A stretch of DNA of 64,000 bases, taken from positions 272,507-336,506 of the forward strand of contig NZ_FOYF01000004.1 of NCBI RefSeq assembly GCF_900115925.1, read 5' to 3'. Both the position numbers and the translations under genes were made by a program. The notes under the pieces were generated by a model, which saw only the letters and a program-made list of their open reading frames with translations, made no database searches and was not told the DNA's origin. Positions 33,278 through 42,117 of this stretch are shown piece by piece. This DNA comes from Bacillus sp. cl95. Its GTDB lineage: Bacteria; Bacillota; Bacilli; Bacillales; Cytobacillaceae. Position 1 is the first letter of the stretch, and every line of letters begins with the position of its first letter.

Positions 33278-34522
33278 ATGCTTGAGACTTTTAAAGTGTT
33301 GATTGTAGATTTATTTTTTATCTTAGTCGTCTCCATATTTACTGAAATCATCGTGGACAAAAAGAACCTCTCAAAAAATAAGCGGACGTATGTGTATTCT
33401 TTAACATACTCAATCGCACTTCTACTTAATATGATTTTTTACGTGAGGATTAACCAAGAGTTTCAAGTGGACCTTCGCCATACAGCATTGGTTATAGCCG
33501 GATTATACGGAGGTGTTCGCTGCCTTCCACCCATGCTGATTTTACTTACTATTTATATAGGGATCATGTATCCATTAGAAGCATATGCAAATGCGTTGGC
33601 CATGATTGTTGAAGTATTGGCCATAGCTTTTTTGACGAAATATTATCATAACTGGAGATTGCGAAAAAAGCTGATAAGCCTTGGGCTTGCAACCTTTATC
33701 AATGGCTTGTTTATCATGAAGACCGTAGAATATTTCTTCTCCTTTACCACAGGCTACGACCTTCTGATCATTTCTTTTTATTCAGCCAGCCTCATGAGCA
33801 TTGTGTTCATGCTCGAATGGGTGCGAAACTCCAATGCCATTCATGAAAGGGTTCAACGTGCTGAAAAGCTCGAACTGGTTAGCCACCTTGCAGCGTCTAT
33901 TTCGCATGAAGTGCGCAACCCTTTAACCGTTACTAGAGGTTTTTTGCAAATACTTGAAAGAGAAGATTTTACTCCAGAAAAAAAGAAGGAGTTTTTCTCC
34001 CTTGCTAAGTCAGAACTTGATCGCGCTGAATCGATTATTAGAGACTATTTAACATTTGCAAAACCGTATTCTAATAAGACGGAACCGCTACTATTAAAAA
34101 ATGAAATTAATCACGTCATTGAAATTATCAGTCCTTTAGCAAATATGAATTCCGTTTCAATCCATACTGATGTAAAAGAAGAAACGATTGTTGGAGAAAT
34201 GCAGCTTTTCCATCAATGTCTACTCAATATATTGAAAAACGGCATAGAAGCCATGGACTCTACTGGCGGCACTCTAAGGGTTGAAACAGTCATAAAAGAT
34301 TATTCAGTTGATGTTCTCATTTCCGATACAGGCATTGGCATGACAGATGCTCAGATCAAGCGCCTTGGAGAACCATATTTCTCAACTAGAGGAAAAAATG
34401 GTACCGGCCTTGGCATGATGGTCGTTTACAGCATCGTCCAATCAATGAAGGGAAAAATCACCGTGAAGAGTCAAGTTGGAGAAGGTACAACATTCATCCT
34501 TTCATTCCCTAAAGCATCTTAG
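33278..34522 (+). CDS. Sensor histidine kinase, KinB-like (sporulation kinase family)
   Basis: A 414-residue kinase. Residues 1-185 are a bundle of about six membrane helices of the 5TMR-LYT type (VDLRHTALVIAGLYGGVRCLPPMLI), with little extracytoplasmic loop. The H-box is AASISHEVRNPLTVTRGFLQ, and the HATPase has N (LNILKNGIEAM), G1 (ISDTGIGM) and G2 (GTGLGMMVVYSIV). This architecture and the SHEVRNPL box match KinB-type kinases that feed the Spo0A phosphorelay. No response regulator lies nearby, as expected for an orphan phosphorelay kinase. The strand, terminator and spacing indicate a single-gene unit. Confidence 0.85.
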   Translation: MLETFKVLIVDLFFILVVSIFTEIIVDKKNLSKNKRTYVYSLTYSIALLLNMIFYVRINQEFQVDLRHTALVIAGLYGGVRCLPPMLILLTIYIGIMYPLEAYANALAMIVEVLAIAFLTKYYHNWRLRKKLISLGLATFINGLFIMKTVEYFFSFTTGYDLLIISFYSASLMSIVFMLEWVRNSNAIHERVQRAEKLELVSHLAASISHEVRNPLTVTRGFLQILEREDFTPEKKKEFFSLAKSELDRAESIIRDYLTFAKPYSNKTEPLLLKNEINHVIEIISPLANMNSVSIHTDVKEETIVGEMQLFHQCLLNILKNGIEAMDSTGGTLRVETVIKDYSVDVLISDTGIGMTDAQIKRLGEPYFSTRGKNGTGLGMMVVYSIVQSMKGKITVKSQVGEGTTFILSFPKAS

Positions 34523-34553
34523 AAGGCGTTCATTCTATGGACGCCTTTTTTTA
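34523..34553 (+). terminator. Kinase gene terminator, T-tract invaded by an element
   Basis: AAGGCGT pairs with ACGCCTT around an 11-base loop, followed by TTTTTTTATTT. The last eight bases of that tract were duplicated by the adjoining element insertion. Confidence 0.75.
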
Positions 34554-34664
34554 TTTGGCTATGTTAAAGCTCATGGTTGATTTTTGAAAAGCTTCTTCAT
34601 CATTCGTCCCCTGGAAAGCAAGCCATTGGAGATCAACACGCAAGTTTAACAGAGCCTTTTATTT
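34549..34664. mobile_element. Short TIR element, 100 bp, perfect 8-bp target duplication
   Basis: The element at 34557-34656 has ends GGCTATGTTAAA and TTTAACAGAGCC (one mismatch). It is flanked on both sides by TTTTATTT (34549-34556, 34657-34664). The interior has no gene. The insertion lies in the T-tract of the upstream terminator. The remaining stretch to 34830 shows nothing I can name. Confidence 0.8.
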
Positions 34665-34832
34665 AAATCGTATTCCTTTTTCTTTCTAATAAATTCAATT
34701 CTTTCCATTATCCCCTGCATCTTTCTTAACTCAGACTTCATATTTTCCTTACCATTAAACATCCTAATCATAATGAGCTATCTCTTTCGTATTTATTTCT
34801 AACCATATTCCATTGTTTCCACGTTTTCACAA

Positions 34833-34892
34833 TTGACAACTTGTTAATATGGTCATTATAATAAACAATGTTAAAAGTTAAGTATGTTAACT
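34833..34892 (+). promoter_or_regulatory. SigA promoter and candidate MarR operator
   Basis: TTGACA (34833-34838) and TATAAT (34857-34862) are both consensus, 18 bp apart. The inverted repeat AGTTAA-GTATG-TTAACT (34876-34892) lies just downstream of the likely start point. That position suits repression by the MarR protein encoded next. Confidence 0.7.
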
Positions 34893-34921
34893 ATTTATCA
34901 AATTAACTAAGTGGAGGAAAC

Positions 34922-35344
34922 ATGGAAAGACTTGAGCTTGAAAAACAGTTTGCCACTGGCTTTCGAAAACTAACAAAAATGTCTCGATCAGAATTCTTAC
35001 AAATTCTCGACCAGTATATTCCTTTTAACGAATTCTTAATTCTTAAAATCTTGGCTAACCAAGACCACTCAATGGTTTCTCAAATAGCCGAGAGACTTGA
35101 GGTCACAAACAGTCATGTAACGGCAGCAAGTGAAAAGCTTGTTAACAAAGGATTTATCGTTCGCACCAGAAGTGAACAGGATCGTCGAATCGTTTATCTT
35201 TCCATAACTGAAGATGGTAAAAACCTTGTGCAAAAAATGGAGAACATCATTCAGGAATACTTCAAAAGAAAGTTGCAGGGCTTAAAAGATGAAGAAATCC
35301 TTTTAGGGATTCAAATTTTCAATAAAATATTAGGCATCAATTAG
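34922..35344 (+). CDS. MarR family transcriptional regulator
   Basis: A 140-residue dimeric winged-helix regulator. The HTH and wing are clear: HSMVSQIAERLEVTNSHVTAASEKLVNKGFIVRTRSEQDRRIVYLSITEDG, with the conserved wing Asp-Arg-Arg. GGAGG precedes the ATG. It is followed after 10 nt by an MFS exporter gene, the classical arrangement in which the repressor is released by the exporter's drug substrate. An inverted repeat downstream of a strong promoter suggests autorepression of the pair. The ligand is unknown. Confidence 0.9.
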   Translation: MERLELEKQFATGFRKLTKMSRSEFLQILDQYIPFNEFLILKILANQDHSMVSQIAERLEVTNSHVTAASEKLVNKGFIVRTRSEQDRRIVYLSITEDGKNLVQKMENIIQEYFKRKLQGLKDEEILLGIQIFNKILGIN

Positions 35345-35354
35345 GAGGGCTTCA

Positions 35355-36947
35355 ATGGAACACCTTAGTCATAAAGAAAAAATTGCGATTATGATCGCCA
35401 TTATTGCTGCAATGTTTTTTGCGGCAGTAAACCAAACAATCGTAGGGAACGCCTTGCCGAAAATCGTTTCGGAATTAGGTGGCCTTGATTATTATAGTTG
35501 GGTATTTACGATTTATATGCTAACCAGTTCTATCACAACGATCCTAGCAGGAAAGTTATCCGATATTTACGGACGGAAACCATTCATCATCATCGGAATT
35601 ATCATATTTTCAATCGGTGCACTACTTGCTGGTACATCAAAAGATATTTTTCAATTAATTGCATACCGTGGTTTTCAGGGATTAGGGGCTGGCTTAATCA
35701 TGTCTGCAGCTTTTACAGCAGTCGGCGATTTATTTGCACCCCGTGAACGCGGAAAATGGCAAGGAGCCATGAGTGCTGTATTCGGCGTATCCAGTGTATT
35801 CGGTCCTACCCTTGGTGGATACATCGTTGATAACCTTGAATGGAAATGGGTTTTCTGGGTGTTCCTTCCCCTTGGAATCGTTGCACTTGTGCTCATTTCA
35901 AAACTTTATCCAAGTAAACAAAAGAGCCAAGGCGAAAAAGTTGATTACATTGGATCACTCTTTTTAACTAGCACGATTGTTTTCACGTTACTCGGCTTCT
36001 CATGGGCTGGAACAAAGTACGATTGGGACTCAACACAAATCATCGGATTATTTGGAGCGGCTATCGTTTCTCTCATGATTTTCATTTTTGTGGAGCGTAA
36101 AGCTACAAGCCCAATACTGCCACTTTTCTTATTCAAAAATGGAATCTTTACAATATCTAATGTAATAGGATTCGTCATTGGTGTATCCATGTTCGGTGGT
36201 GTTATGTATGTTCCTTACTTTATCCAAGGTGTACTTGGCTACTCTGCAACACACTCAAGCTTCCTAACGATGTCCATGACATTAGGACTCGTTTTTGCTA
36301 GTGCCATTGGCGGTCAAATCATCACAAAAACAGGAAAGTATAAGATTCAGGCTATCATTGGTTTATGTATCTCAACCTTGGGATTATTCCTGCTTTCAAC
36401 GATGGATAAAGAAACATCACAATACCTACTTGTTTTCTATATGGTATTGGTCGGTTTTGGTCTTGGAATTGGGATGACTGTTTTCACACTAACTGTTCAA
36501 AATGCTGTAGATCAGAAATACTTGGGAGTAGCTACTGCCTCTTCACAACTATTCCGTTCTGTCGGTGGAACCGTAGGTGTTGCCATCATGGGCACAGTTC
36601 TTAATTCTCGAATGAAGGAAAAAATGATTGAGCTTACACAACATGCAAAATCAAGTAACGCTGCTGTTCCACCTGAAGTAGCTGGGAAATTAGAAGCACT
36701 TAAGAACCCGCAACTCTTGTTGAATCATGAAAAATTGCATGAAATTAAGGCTACGCTTCCTGCCGAAATCGTGCCATTATTCGATAAGATGTTTGCTTTC
36801 TTACAAGATGCATTAACATTCGCTCTCTCTGGGGTATTTATCTTTGTGACATTTACAATGCTGGTAGCAGTTGTTCTCACGTTTTTCCTTAAGGAAGTTC
36901 CTCTAAGAAGCGCTGCAGAACGTGTAGCAAAAAGTAAAGTTAGTTAA
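35355..36947 (+). CDS. MFS multidrug efflux transporter, DHA2 family (14 TM)
   Basis: A 530-residue drug:H+ antiporter of the DHA2 type with about fourteen helices. Motif C-like and motif A text is present (LAGKLSDIYGRKPFIIIG), and FGPTLGGYIVDNLEWKWVFWV is the DHA2 antiporter motif. A loop of about 70 residues lies between helices 13 and 14 (VAGKLEALKNPQLLLNHEK...), as in LmrB/Mdr-type exporters. AGGAGG precedes the ATG, 10 nt after the marR stop, so the two form an operon. The substrate is inferred to be a drug or toxic metabolite. Confidence 0.9.
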   Translation: MEHLSHKEKIAIMIAIIAAMFFAAVNQTIVGNALPKIVSELGGLDYYSWVFTIYMLTSSITTILAGKLSDIYGRKPFIIIGIIIFSIGALLAGTSKDIFQLIAYRGFQGLGAGLIMSAAFTAVGDLFAPRERGKWQGAMSAVFGVSSVFGPTLGGYIVDNLEWKWVFWVFLPLGIVALVLISKLYPSKQKSQGEKVDYIGSLFLTSTIVFTLLGFSWAGTKYDWDSTQIIGLFGAAIVSLMIFIFVERKATSPILPLFLFKNGIFTISNVIGFVIGVSMFGGVMYVPYFIQGVLGYSATHSSFLTMSMTLGLVFASAIGGQIITKTGKYKIQAIIGLCISTLGLFLLSTMDKETSQYLLVFYMVLVGFGLGIGMTVFTLTVQNAVDQKYLGVATASSQLFRSVGGTVGVAIMGTVLNSRMKEKMIELTQHAKSSNAAVPPEVAGKLEALKNPQLLLNHEKLHEIKATLPAEIVPLFDKMFAFLQDALTFALSGVFIFVTFTMLVAVVLTFFLKEVPLRSAAERVAKSKVS

Positions 36948-36955
36948 TTGAATTA

Positions 36956-37246
36956 GCCTGTTTTCGTAAACTTTGTTGTTATTAGATTGTAGTGGTTGAT
37001 TTCCGCTCCAGGATGCTCGCTTTCCGCGGGGCGTGCGGTGAGCCTCCTCGGCGCATTTGCGCCTGTGGGGTCTCACCTGACCCGCTAATCCCGCAGGACA
37101 TTGGTTGACTTCCTCGAATAAACCCACGCACGAAGGAAAGGCGGTAGCCTTTTCGAGGAGTCTCGCACCTTCCACTCCAATCAACTTCATTATTGGCTTG
37201 CTTTCACAAAACTTATTTTTTCAAAAAAATATTTTTAAAAAGAGCC
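36956..37246 (+). repeat. Large dispersed repeat with GC-rich core and a foreign module
   Basis: This 290-bp block opens GCCTGTTTTCGTAAACTTTG and ends AAAAAGAGCC. Its flanks TTGAATTA and TTAAAATA match at 6 of 8 positions. The interior has the same GC-rich core as 12700-12915. In addition, 37110-37163 matches, on the opposite strand, part of the second element family (TCGAAAAGGCTA...GCCTTT). No gene is contained. Confidence 0.7.
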
Positions 37247-37445
37247 TTAAAATACAACACTTAAAACACCTCCCATGCCACTTTTGGCTGGGTGGTGTTT
37301 TTATTTTTTCAAATAGGCTGAATGCCACGAGTTGGAAATCAACAGGCAAATTCAACATTGTCCTTAAATAATATCCCCTTAATTAGGGAAGGATGGTAAA
37401 AGAGTTTATTAATCGATCACTCGAAAATGAGGGATGATCATTGTC

Positions 37446-38531
37446 ATGAAAAACAACCAAATTACTGCCTTTCAATTTGGAATTCTAGTCTTTCTTTTCT
37501 CGGTAGGAACTTCCATTTTAATCACACCATCCCTACTTGCAAAAGGAGCCCAACAAAGTGCCTGGGTTCCAGCTCTATTAGGTATTTCAGGTGGATTCGC
37601 ACTGGTCCTATTATATAATTTGATTGGGTCAAAGATGGGCTCTCTTACTTTCTTTGAATATTGTGAAAAAGTATTAGGTCGATGGTTAGGAAGGTGCATC
37701 GTGTTGCTGTATACTTTCTTTGCCTTTATCACAGCTTCCATTCTTCTCTGGATACAAGGAAACTTCCTGATGACTCAAATTTATACAGAAACACCTGCTG
37801 CTTTTCTTCAAGGATTATTTGCCATCACCGTATTGATTGCCATTAATTTCGGAATTCAAGCTGTCGCAAGAAGTTCGGAAATTTTCATACCGTGGGTTCT
37901 TTTACTGCTATCATTTATGATTTTCACGCTAATACCACAATATGAGGGAAAAAAACTACTTCCTCTTTTGGATTTTAATTGGACGCCTACAATCAGTGCT
38001 TCTTTATCCTACATAAGTGTAGTCTCATCTCCTCTTGTTTTGCTGCTAACTATTTTTCCAAATGTTAAGGACTTGAAGGGCGCCAAAAGAGGAATGTGGT
38101 TAGGAAACCTGTTGGGAGGAATTGTCTTATTAACGATTTCATTAATGACGGTTTCCATCTTAGGGGCAGACTTGACACAAAATCAAACTTTCCCTACTTA
38201 TATTGTTGCTAAGAAGATTAACATAGGGGCCTTTTTAACACGTATTGAAGTCGTGTTGGCATTTATATGGATTATTACCATTTTCTACAAAACTCATTTG
38301 TACTATTATGCAGCTATCGAAGGCTTTTCCCATGCTTTTAAAATTAAGAATATTAAAAGTCTCAGTACTCCGCTCACATTCTTATTAGGAGCGCTTTCTA
38401 TCAATATCTATCCCAATACGCCCTACATGATGGAATGGAATGTAAAAACATGGATTCCTTTTTCACTTACCTTTGGACTTGCGTTTCCACTCTTACTGCT
38501 TGTCGTAGGTCTATTTAGGAAACAAAAATAA
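37446..38531 (+). CDS. GerAB-type endospore germination permease (orphan)
   Basis: A 361-residue amino acid permease-like protein with about ten helices. The N-terminus (NNQITAFQFGILVFLFSVGTSILITPSLLAKGAQQSAWVPALLG) is typical of GerAB/ArcD/ProY-type germinant receptor B subunits. These sit in the spore inner membrane and bind germinants together with A and C subunits. Here neither a GerAA nor a GerAC gene is adjacent, so it is an orphan B subunit. GAGGGA lies about 11 nt before the ATG at 37446; an ATG at 37434 overlaps that site. A role in germination is inferred from the family. Confidence 0.8.
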   Translation: MKNNQITAFQFGILVFLFSVGTSILITPSLLAKGAQQSAWVPALLGISGGFALVLLYNLIGSKMGSLTFFEYCEKVLGRWLGRCIVLLYTFFAFITASILLWIQGNFLMTQIYTETPAAFLQGLFAITVLIAINFGIQAVARSSEIFIPWVLLLLSFMIFTLIPQYEGKKLLPLLDFNWTPTISASLSYISVVSSPLVLLLTIFPNVKDLKGAKRGMWLGNLLGGIVLLTISLMTVSILGADLTQNQTFPTYIVAKKINIGAFLTRIEVVLAFIWIITIFYKTHLYYYAAIEGFSHAFKIKNIKSLSTPLTFLLGALSINIYPNTPYMMEWNVKTWIPFSLTFGLAFPLLLLVVGLFRKQK

Positions 38532-38582
38532 CGTTGGAGGTAGAGGGGTATTTAATGGAAGAACTACCTTAACTACATAAAC

Positions 38583-38645
38583 TAACGGTGGTTGTGGGCC
38601 ATTTAACGGCGGTTTCGAGAACTTTAACGGCGGTTAAATACTAGT
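38583..38645. repeat. 21-bp tandem array, three units
   Basis: Units start at 38583, 38604 and 38625, each beginning TAACGGYGGTT and ending in variable bases. It lies between the gerAB stop and a bidirectional terminator, and is unrelated in sequence to the other 21-bp arrays. Confidence 0.75.
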
Positions 38646-38706
38646 TATCGAGTTTCCGACAGTTTTCGACTCCCAGATTACCTGTATAGGTATAAAAACT
38701 AACTAA

Positions 38707-38734
38707 AGAAAGCAGCAAATATTTGCTGCTTTCT
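38707..38734. terminator. Bidirectional terminator
   Basis: A perfect 28-bp palindrome, AGAAAGCAGCAAAT then ATTTGCTGCTTTCT, lies between convergent genes, with TTT-rich flanks. Confidence 0.75.
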
Positions 38735-38779
38735 AATACTTTTAGTTGCTCCATTTCAGATACAAGGATATGATTCCAA

Positions 38780-41293
38780 TCATTTCCCCGCTATAACAGA
38801 ATTCGTCCCTAGCACGAGCCCGTTACTTATCTCAATCTCACCATAAGATAGACCTTCTAGTTCTCTCCAAACCACCTCTCGTTCCTGATCACTTTGCGGT
38901 ACGATTTGATCGCGTACAATTCGATACGGCGAAAAACTCAAGGTGATATCCCCATCTTGAATATCCAAGTGCAACAGTCCTGTTTGTGCCTTATCCCCTT
39001 TTACGTAATCTGGGAATAAGAAATTTCCGATTGAATAGGCAATCGGCTTTCCATTATAGTACTCAAACCCTTGTAGCACATGTGGATGACTGCCGATAAT
39101 TCCGTCTGCACCAGAATCAATCATCTGACGAGCCCAGTCCCTTTGAAAAGGCTCAGGCTTACGGCTCTTCTCGACACCCCAGTGAATGTAAACAAACACA
39201 TAATCTGCATCCTGTTTTTCTTTTCTTATGTTGCGTTTCATCAATTCTAATTCATAACCATTCGCTAATCCTGGTTTAGCCTCACCGGCCACCCAACTGA
39301 AATCGGGCAGCACTTTTGAAAAAGCCATAATCTTAACCTTTTTCCCCTTGATATTATAGGACTTCGCAGCATATGCTTGCTCACTCGTGAGACCGCCGCC
39401 AACGAAATCCAACTGACTATCTTCCAGTGCTTCCACTGTATCTCGAAAACCAGTCATTCCGTAATCAAACGAATGATTATTTGCTAGCGACACTAGCCCA
39501 AAACCAGCGTCCTTTAACCCAGCTAAAGAAAACTTATCCGACTTGAAATTATATTCCTTTGTGTACTTTCCAGCTGTATCCGTTACCGCCGTCTCCAAGT
39601 TCACTATGCCTAGATCACTAGCTGACAACTCTGTCTTCACATGAACAAAAGGATATCCCGCTCCCTTTATCCGTACCGTCTCCTTCACCGACCAATCCAT
39701 CATTGCATCACCGGCAAAAGTTAGTCTGATTGGCTCAGAAACAGGCTCCTCAGCAAAACCTTTATGTACAAACCCCACTTTACCCCCAACAGCGACTCGG
39801 AACCATTCACCTCTCTCCTCTAAGAAACGGACGATTCCCTCTTTTTGAAAAAGAACGAGCGAATCTGCAGAAAGCGATGGCTGTTCAAACACAGATGCAT
39901 TCGGAAGTAGTTTCAAATACTTAAGGTACGAGTCCTTCTGTTCAACGGTTTTCACCTTTCCATAAACGGGGATGGTATTGCTTTTCCATACTTGGCCCCT
40001 TTGCATTCCAAAGGAAACAAAATGCCAAAACCGATCTTCACCCGTTCTCACCCAAACTTGATTCGCCCTTAACTTTCCTATCTCGACTAGCTCGCCCGTA
40101 GCAGAATAGACTGGTACGTCCTCAGTCGTCATGAACTGCTTCACAGTCGAAGGAAAATAATGTGTCTTAGGAAGTGTGTTTTTCGTCTTCTTCCTATCTG
40201 CAAACATATTCTTCAGTTTAAGGATTGCATCCCCATACACATTCCCTTTTAGGGACAAGAAAACAGCCTTGCCAATAATAGGTGGACTAGCTTCTACTCC
40301 ACTAAAAGCCGTTTTTAAAAGATTTATATCACGGTACCAAATGAGGGCTGTTTTAAGTCCTCCACTTTTCACATAATGACTATCCTTTACAAGGCTGTCC
40401 TCCTTGATTTTCTCAAGTCGACCACCCGTCAGTTTTGACAAGACATAATATGGTTTCGTTTGCGCTTTATGGTGTTTATGAACAATGGCTGCAATATCAG
40501 CAATGACTTGCTGTGAATTTTCATAAGGAAGTCCACTAGTTGTCACGGCCAGCGTATACGGCTGATCGTCAAACACGATGGCAATGTCATTGTAGATAAG
40601 ATTCATCGGAATCATCCCAACCTTGTGGGCCACTTCAACATCTTTGATTCCTTTTGGAATCGTCGTATTGTAAACTGTATTTTTTAAATAACCGACAAGT
40701 CTTGCTCCAATAGGGCTACTTTTTGAAAAATGATATAGCTCGGCAGCATAAAGACTTAAATCGTAGGCAGACGTCACATTGCGTCCTCCGGGATATGTAT
40801 ATTGACCACCGATTTTCTTCATAAAAGCAACAAAATCCTGAGTACCCACGTATTCTTTTAACATGATGAATGCGATATTATCACTGTGAATCATGGCTTT
40901 CTCGATTAGTTGTTCTATTGTATAGCGTGAACCAACTGCCTCATATTGTATGACACCACTGCCACCATAATAATGGCGCTTTTGATACGTCAACTGTTGA
41001 GTTAAATCAATTTTTCCTTCATCAGCCAATTTCATTACAAACAGCGCTAATGGTAGCTTTATCGTGCTTGCTGCAGCTACTAGCATTCGATCATTGAATT
41101 TGTAATGATCTTCTGTCTCTAAACTTTGATAGTTGACTGTAATCGTTCCACCCGATGCTTTTATATAACTATTAACCTCTTCCTCAAGCGTTTTCTCTGT
41201 ATCGGCTTGAGCTATACTGACTGTAGTCCCCCCTAGAACAAACATCATCGTCAGAAAAAAACAAACAAGGCTTCTTCCTTTAATCAATCTCAC
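38780..41293 (-). CDS. Secreted fusion: class A beta-lactamase-like serine hydrolase, SH3-like repeats, CapA domain
   Basis: An 837-residue exported protein. The signal peptide is about 1-30. Residues 35-275 are a class A beta-lactamase-like domain with SxxK (S76-K79), SDN (137-139) and KVG in place of KTG (224-226); a lone ExxLN general-base motif is not evident, so penicillin hydrolysis is unlikely. Residues about 385-515 look like two bacterial SH3-like wall-binding segments. Residues 521-780 are a CapA/PgsA metallophosphatase-like domain (LTFAGDAMMDW, LETAVTD, SLANNHSFDYG, GSHPHVLQG). CapA proteins act in poly-gamma-glutamate synthesis or anchoring, but no capB/capC lies here. It is a single-gene unit. 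Confidence 0.85.
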   Translation of the reverse strand: MRLIKGRSLVCFFLTMMFVLGGTTVSIAQADTEKTLEEEVNSYIKASGGTITVNYQSLETEDHYKFNDRMLVAAASTIKLPLALFVMKLADEGKIDLTQQLTYQKRHYYGGSGVIQYEAVGSRYTIEQLIEKAMIHSDNIAFIMLKEYVGTQDFVAFMKKIGGQYTYPGGRNVTSAYDLSLYAAELYHFSKSSPIGARLVGYLKNTVYNTTIPKGIKDVEVAHKVGMIPMNLIYNDIAIVFDDQPYTLAVTTSGLPYENSQQVIADIAAIVHKHHKAQTKPYYVLSKLTGGRLEKIKEDSLVKDSHYVKSGGLKTALIWYRDINLLKTAFSGVEASPPIIGKAVFLSLKGNVYGDAILKLKNMFADRKKTKNTLPKTHYFPSTVKQFMTTEDVPVYSATGELVEIGKLRANQVWVRTGEDRFWHFVSFGMQRGQVWKSNTIPVYGKVKTVEQKDSYLKYLKLLPNASVFEQPSLSADSLVLFQKEGIVRFLEERGEWFRVAVGGKVGFVHKGFAEEPVSEPIRLTFAGDAMMDWSVKETVRIKGAGYPFVHVKTELSASDLGIVNLETAVTDTAGKYTKEYNFKSDKFSLAGLKDAGFGLVSLANNHSFDYGMTGFRDTVEALEDSQLDFVGGGLTSEQAYAAKSYNIKGKKVKIMAFSKVLPDFSWVAGEAKPGLANGYELELMKRNIRKEKQDADYVFVYIHWGVEKSRKPEPFQRDWARQMIDSGADGIIGSHPHVLQGFEYYNGKPIAYSIGNFLFPDYVKGDKAQTGLLHLDIQDGDITLSFSPYRIVRDQIVPQSDQEREVVWRELEGLSYGEIEISNGLVLGTNSVIAGK

Positions 41294-41426
41294 ATTCCCT
41301 CCCCGGCTTGTACCCTTTTAGTTTAAAAGGGAAAATATGGGAAGGTTGTCAAATGAAGATGTCGAATGAAAATTTTACCAAAAATATTATAATTTTACAG
41401 ATTTATGTAATATTCTCTCATAACAA

Positions 41427-41468
41427 GAAAAACCGAAATAATCAGCATGCTAATCATTTCGGCTTTTC
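41427..41468. terminator. Bidirectional terminator after the CBO0543 gene
   Basis: GAAAAACCGAAAT pairs with ATTTCGGCTTTTC with one mismatch, with T-rich flanks on the minus strand. Confidence 0.65.
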
Positions 41469-41489
41469 TAGTGAATTCTGTTGAAGTTT

Positions 41490-42005
41490 TTATCTCATTT
41501 TACCTAAAGTTAAATCAAACATAATAGACAACATGCCTATGAAAATGGCTGAAAGAATTAGAGCAAACCTATAATGGGTGTGATGAAGCCGTAAAATACT
41601 AAACATGACGATATTGAATAGAGTGGACCAGTATAGATTCCAGCCGTTGTGATATGTGATTGACCCTAACTTCACAGAAGCATACTCGAGCACAACAAAG
41701 ATAGCAACGAAAAGAAAGATGTGCATGGCTTGTTTTGTTTTTGACTTCTTAAAAGGATAATAGGACAAATAGAGAAATACGGACAGAGGCATACCCACAA
41801 TGACAAGTAAAAGAATGGGCAATGTACGATTAGGAAGACCATTGGGCTCCATTAACCACATAGGATACTCAGAACAAACCACTTCATATATTAAGTTCCC
41901 GATCGAAGCAAAGAGGATTGTGGGATAATACTTTGACCAATTCTTCCAATCTCCCCACTTCCACGCTGCCAATATCCATAGAATTGAATATACTAACGCA
42001 ACCAC
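41490..42005 (-). CDS. CBO0543 family membrane protein
   Basis: A 171-residue protein of about five membrane helices. The text SILWILAAWKWGDWKNWSKYYPTILFASIGNLIYEVV and the later SVKLGSITYHNGWNLYWSTLFNIVMF are typical of the CBO0543 family, which occurs in several Firmicutes, often next to germination or stress genes. Function is unknown. It is monocistronic, with a bidirectional terminator after it and the second-family repeat element upstream. Confidence 0.75.
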   Translation of the reverse strand: MVALVYSILWILAAWKWGDWKNWSKYYPTILFASIGNLIYEVVCSEYPMWLMEPNGLPNRTLPILLLVIVGMPLSVFLYLSYYPFKKSKTKQAMHIFLFVAIFVVLEYASVKLGSITYHNGWNLYWSTLFNIVMFSILRLHHTHYRFALILSAIFIGMLSIMFDLTLGKMR

Positions 42006-42117
42006 TATGCCATCGTCTCCTTTACCTCGCTTCTTATTAGGATAGGTTATTTTTGGATTTCAAATACATGATAGGCTTATTGGGAAATATGTCTTCTGAC
42101 TTAAACATCCTCATGAA

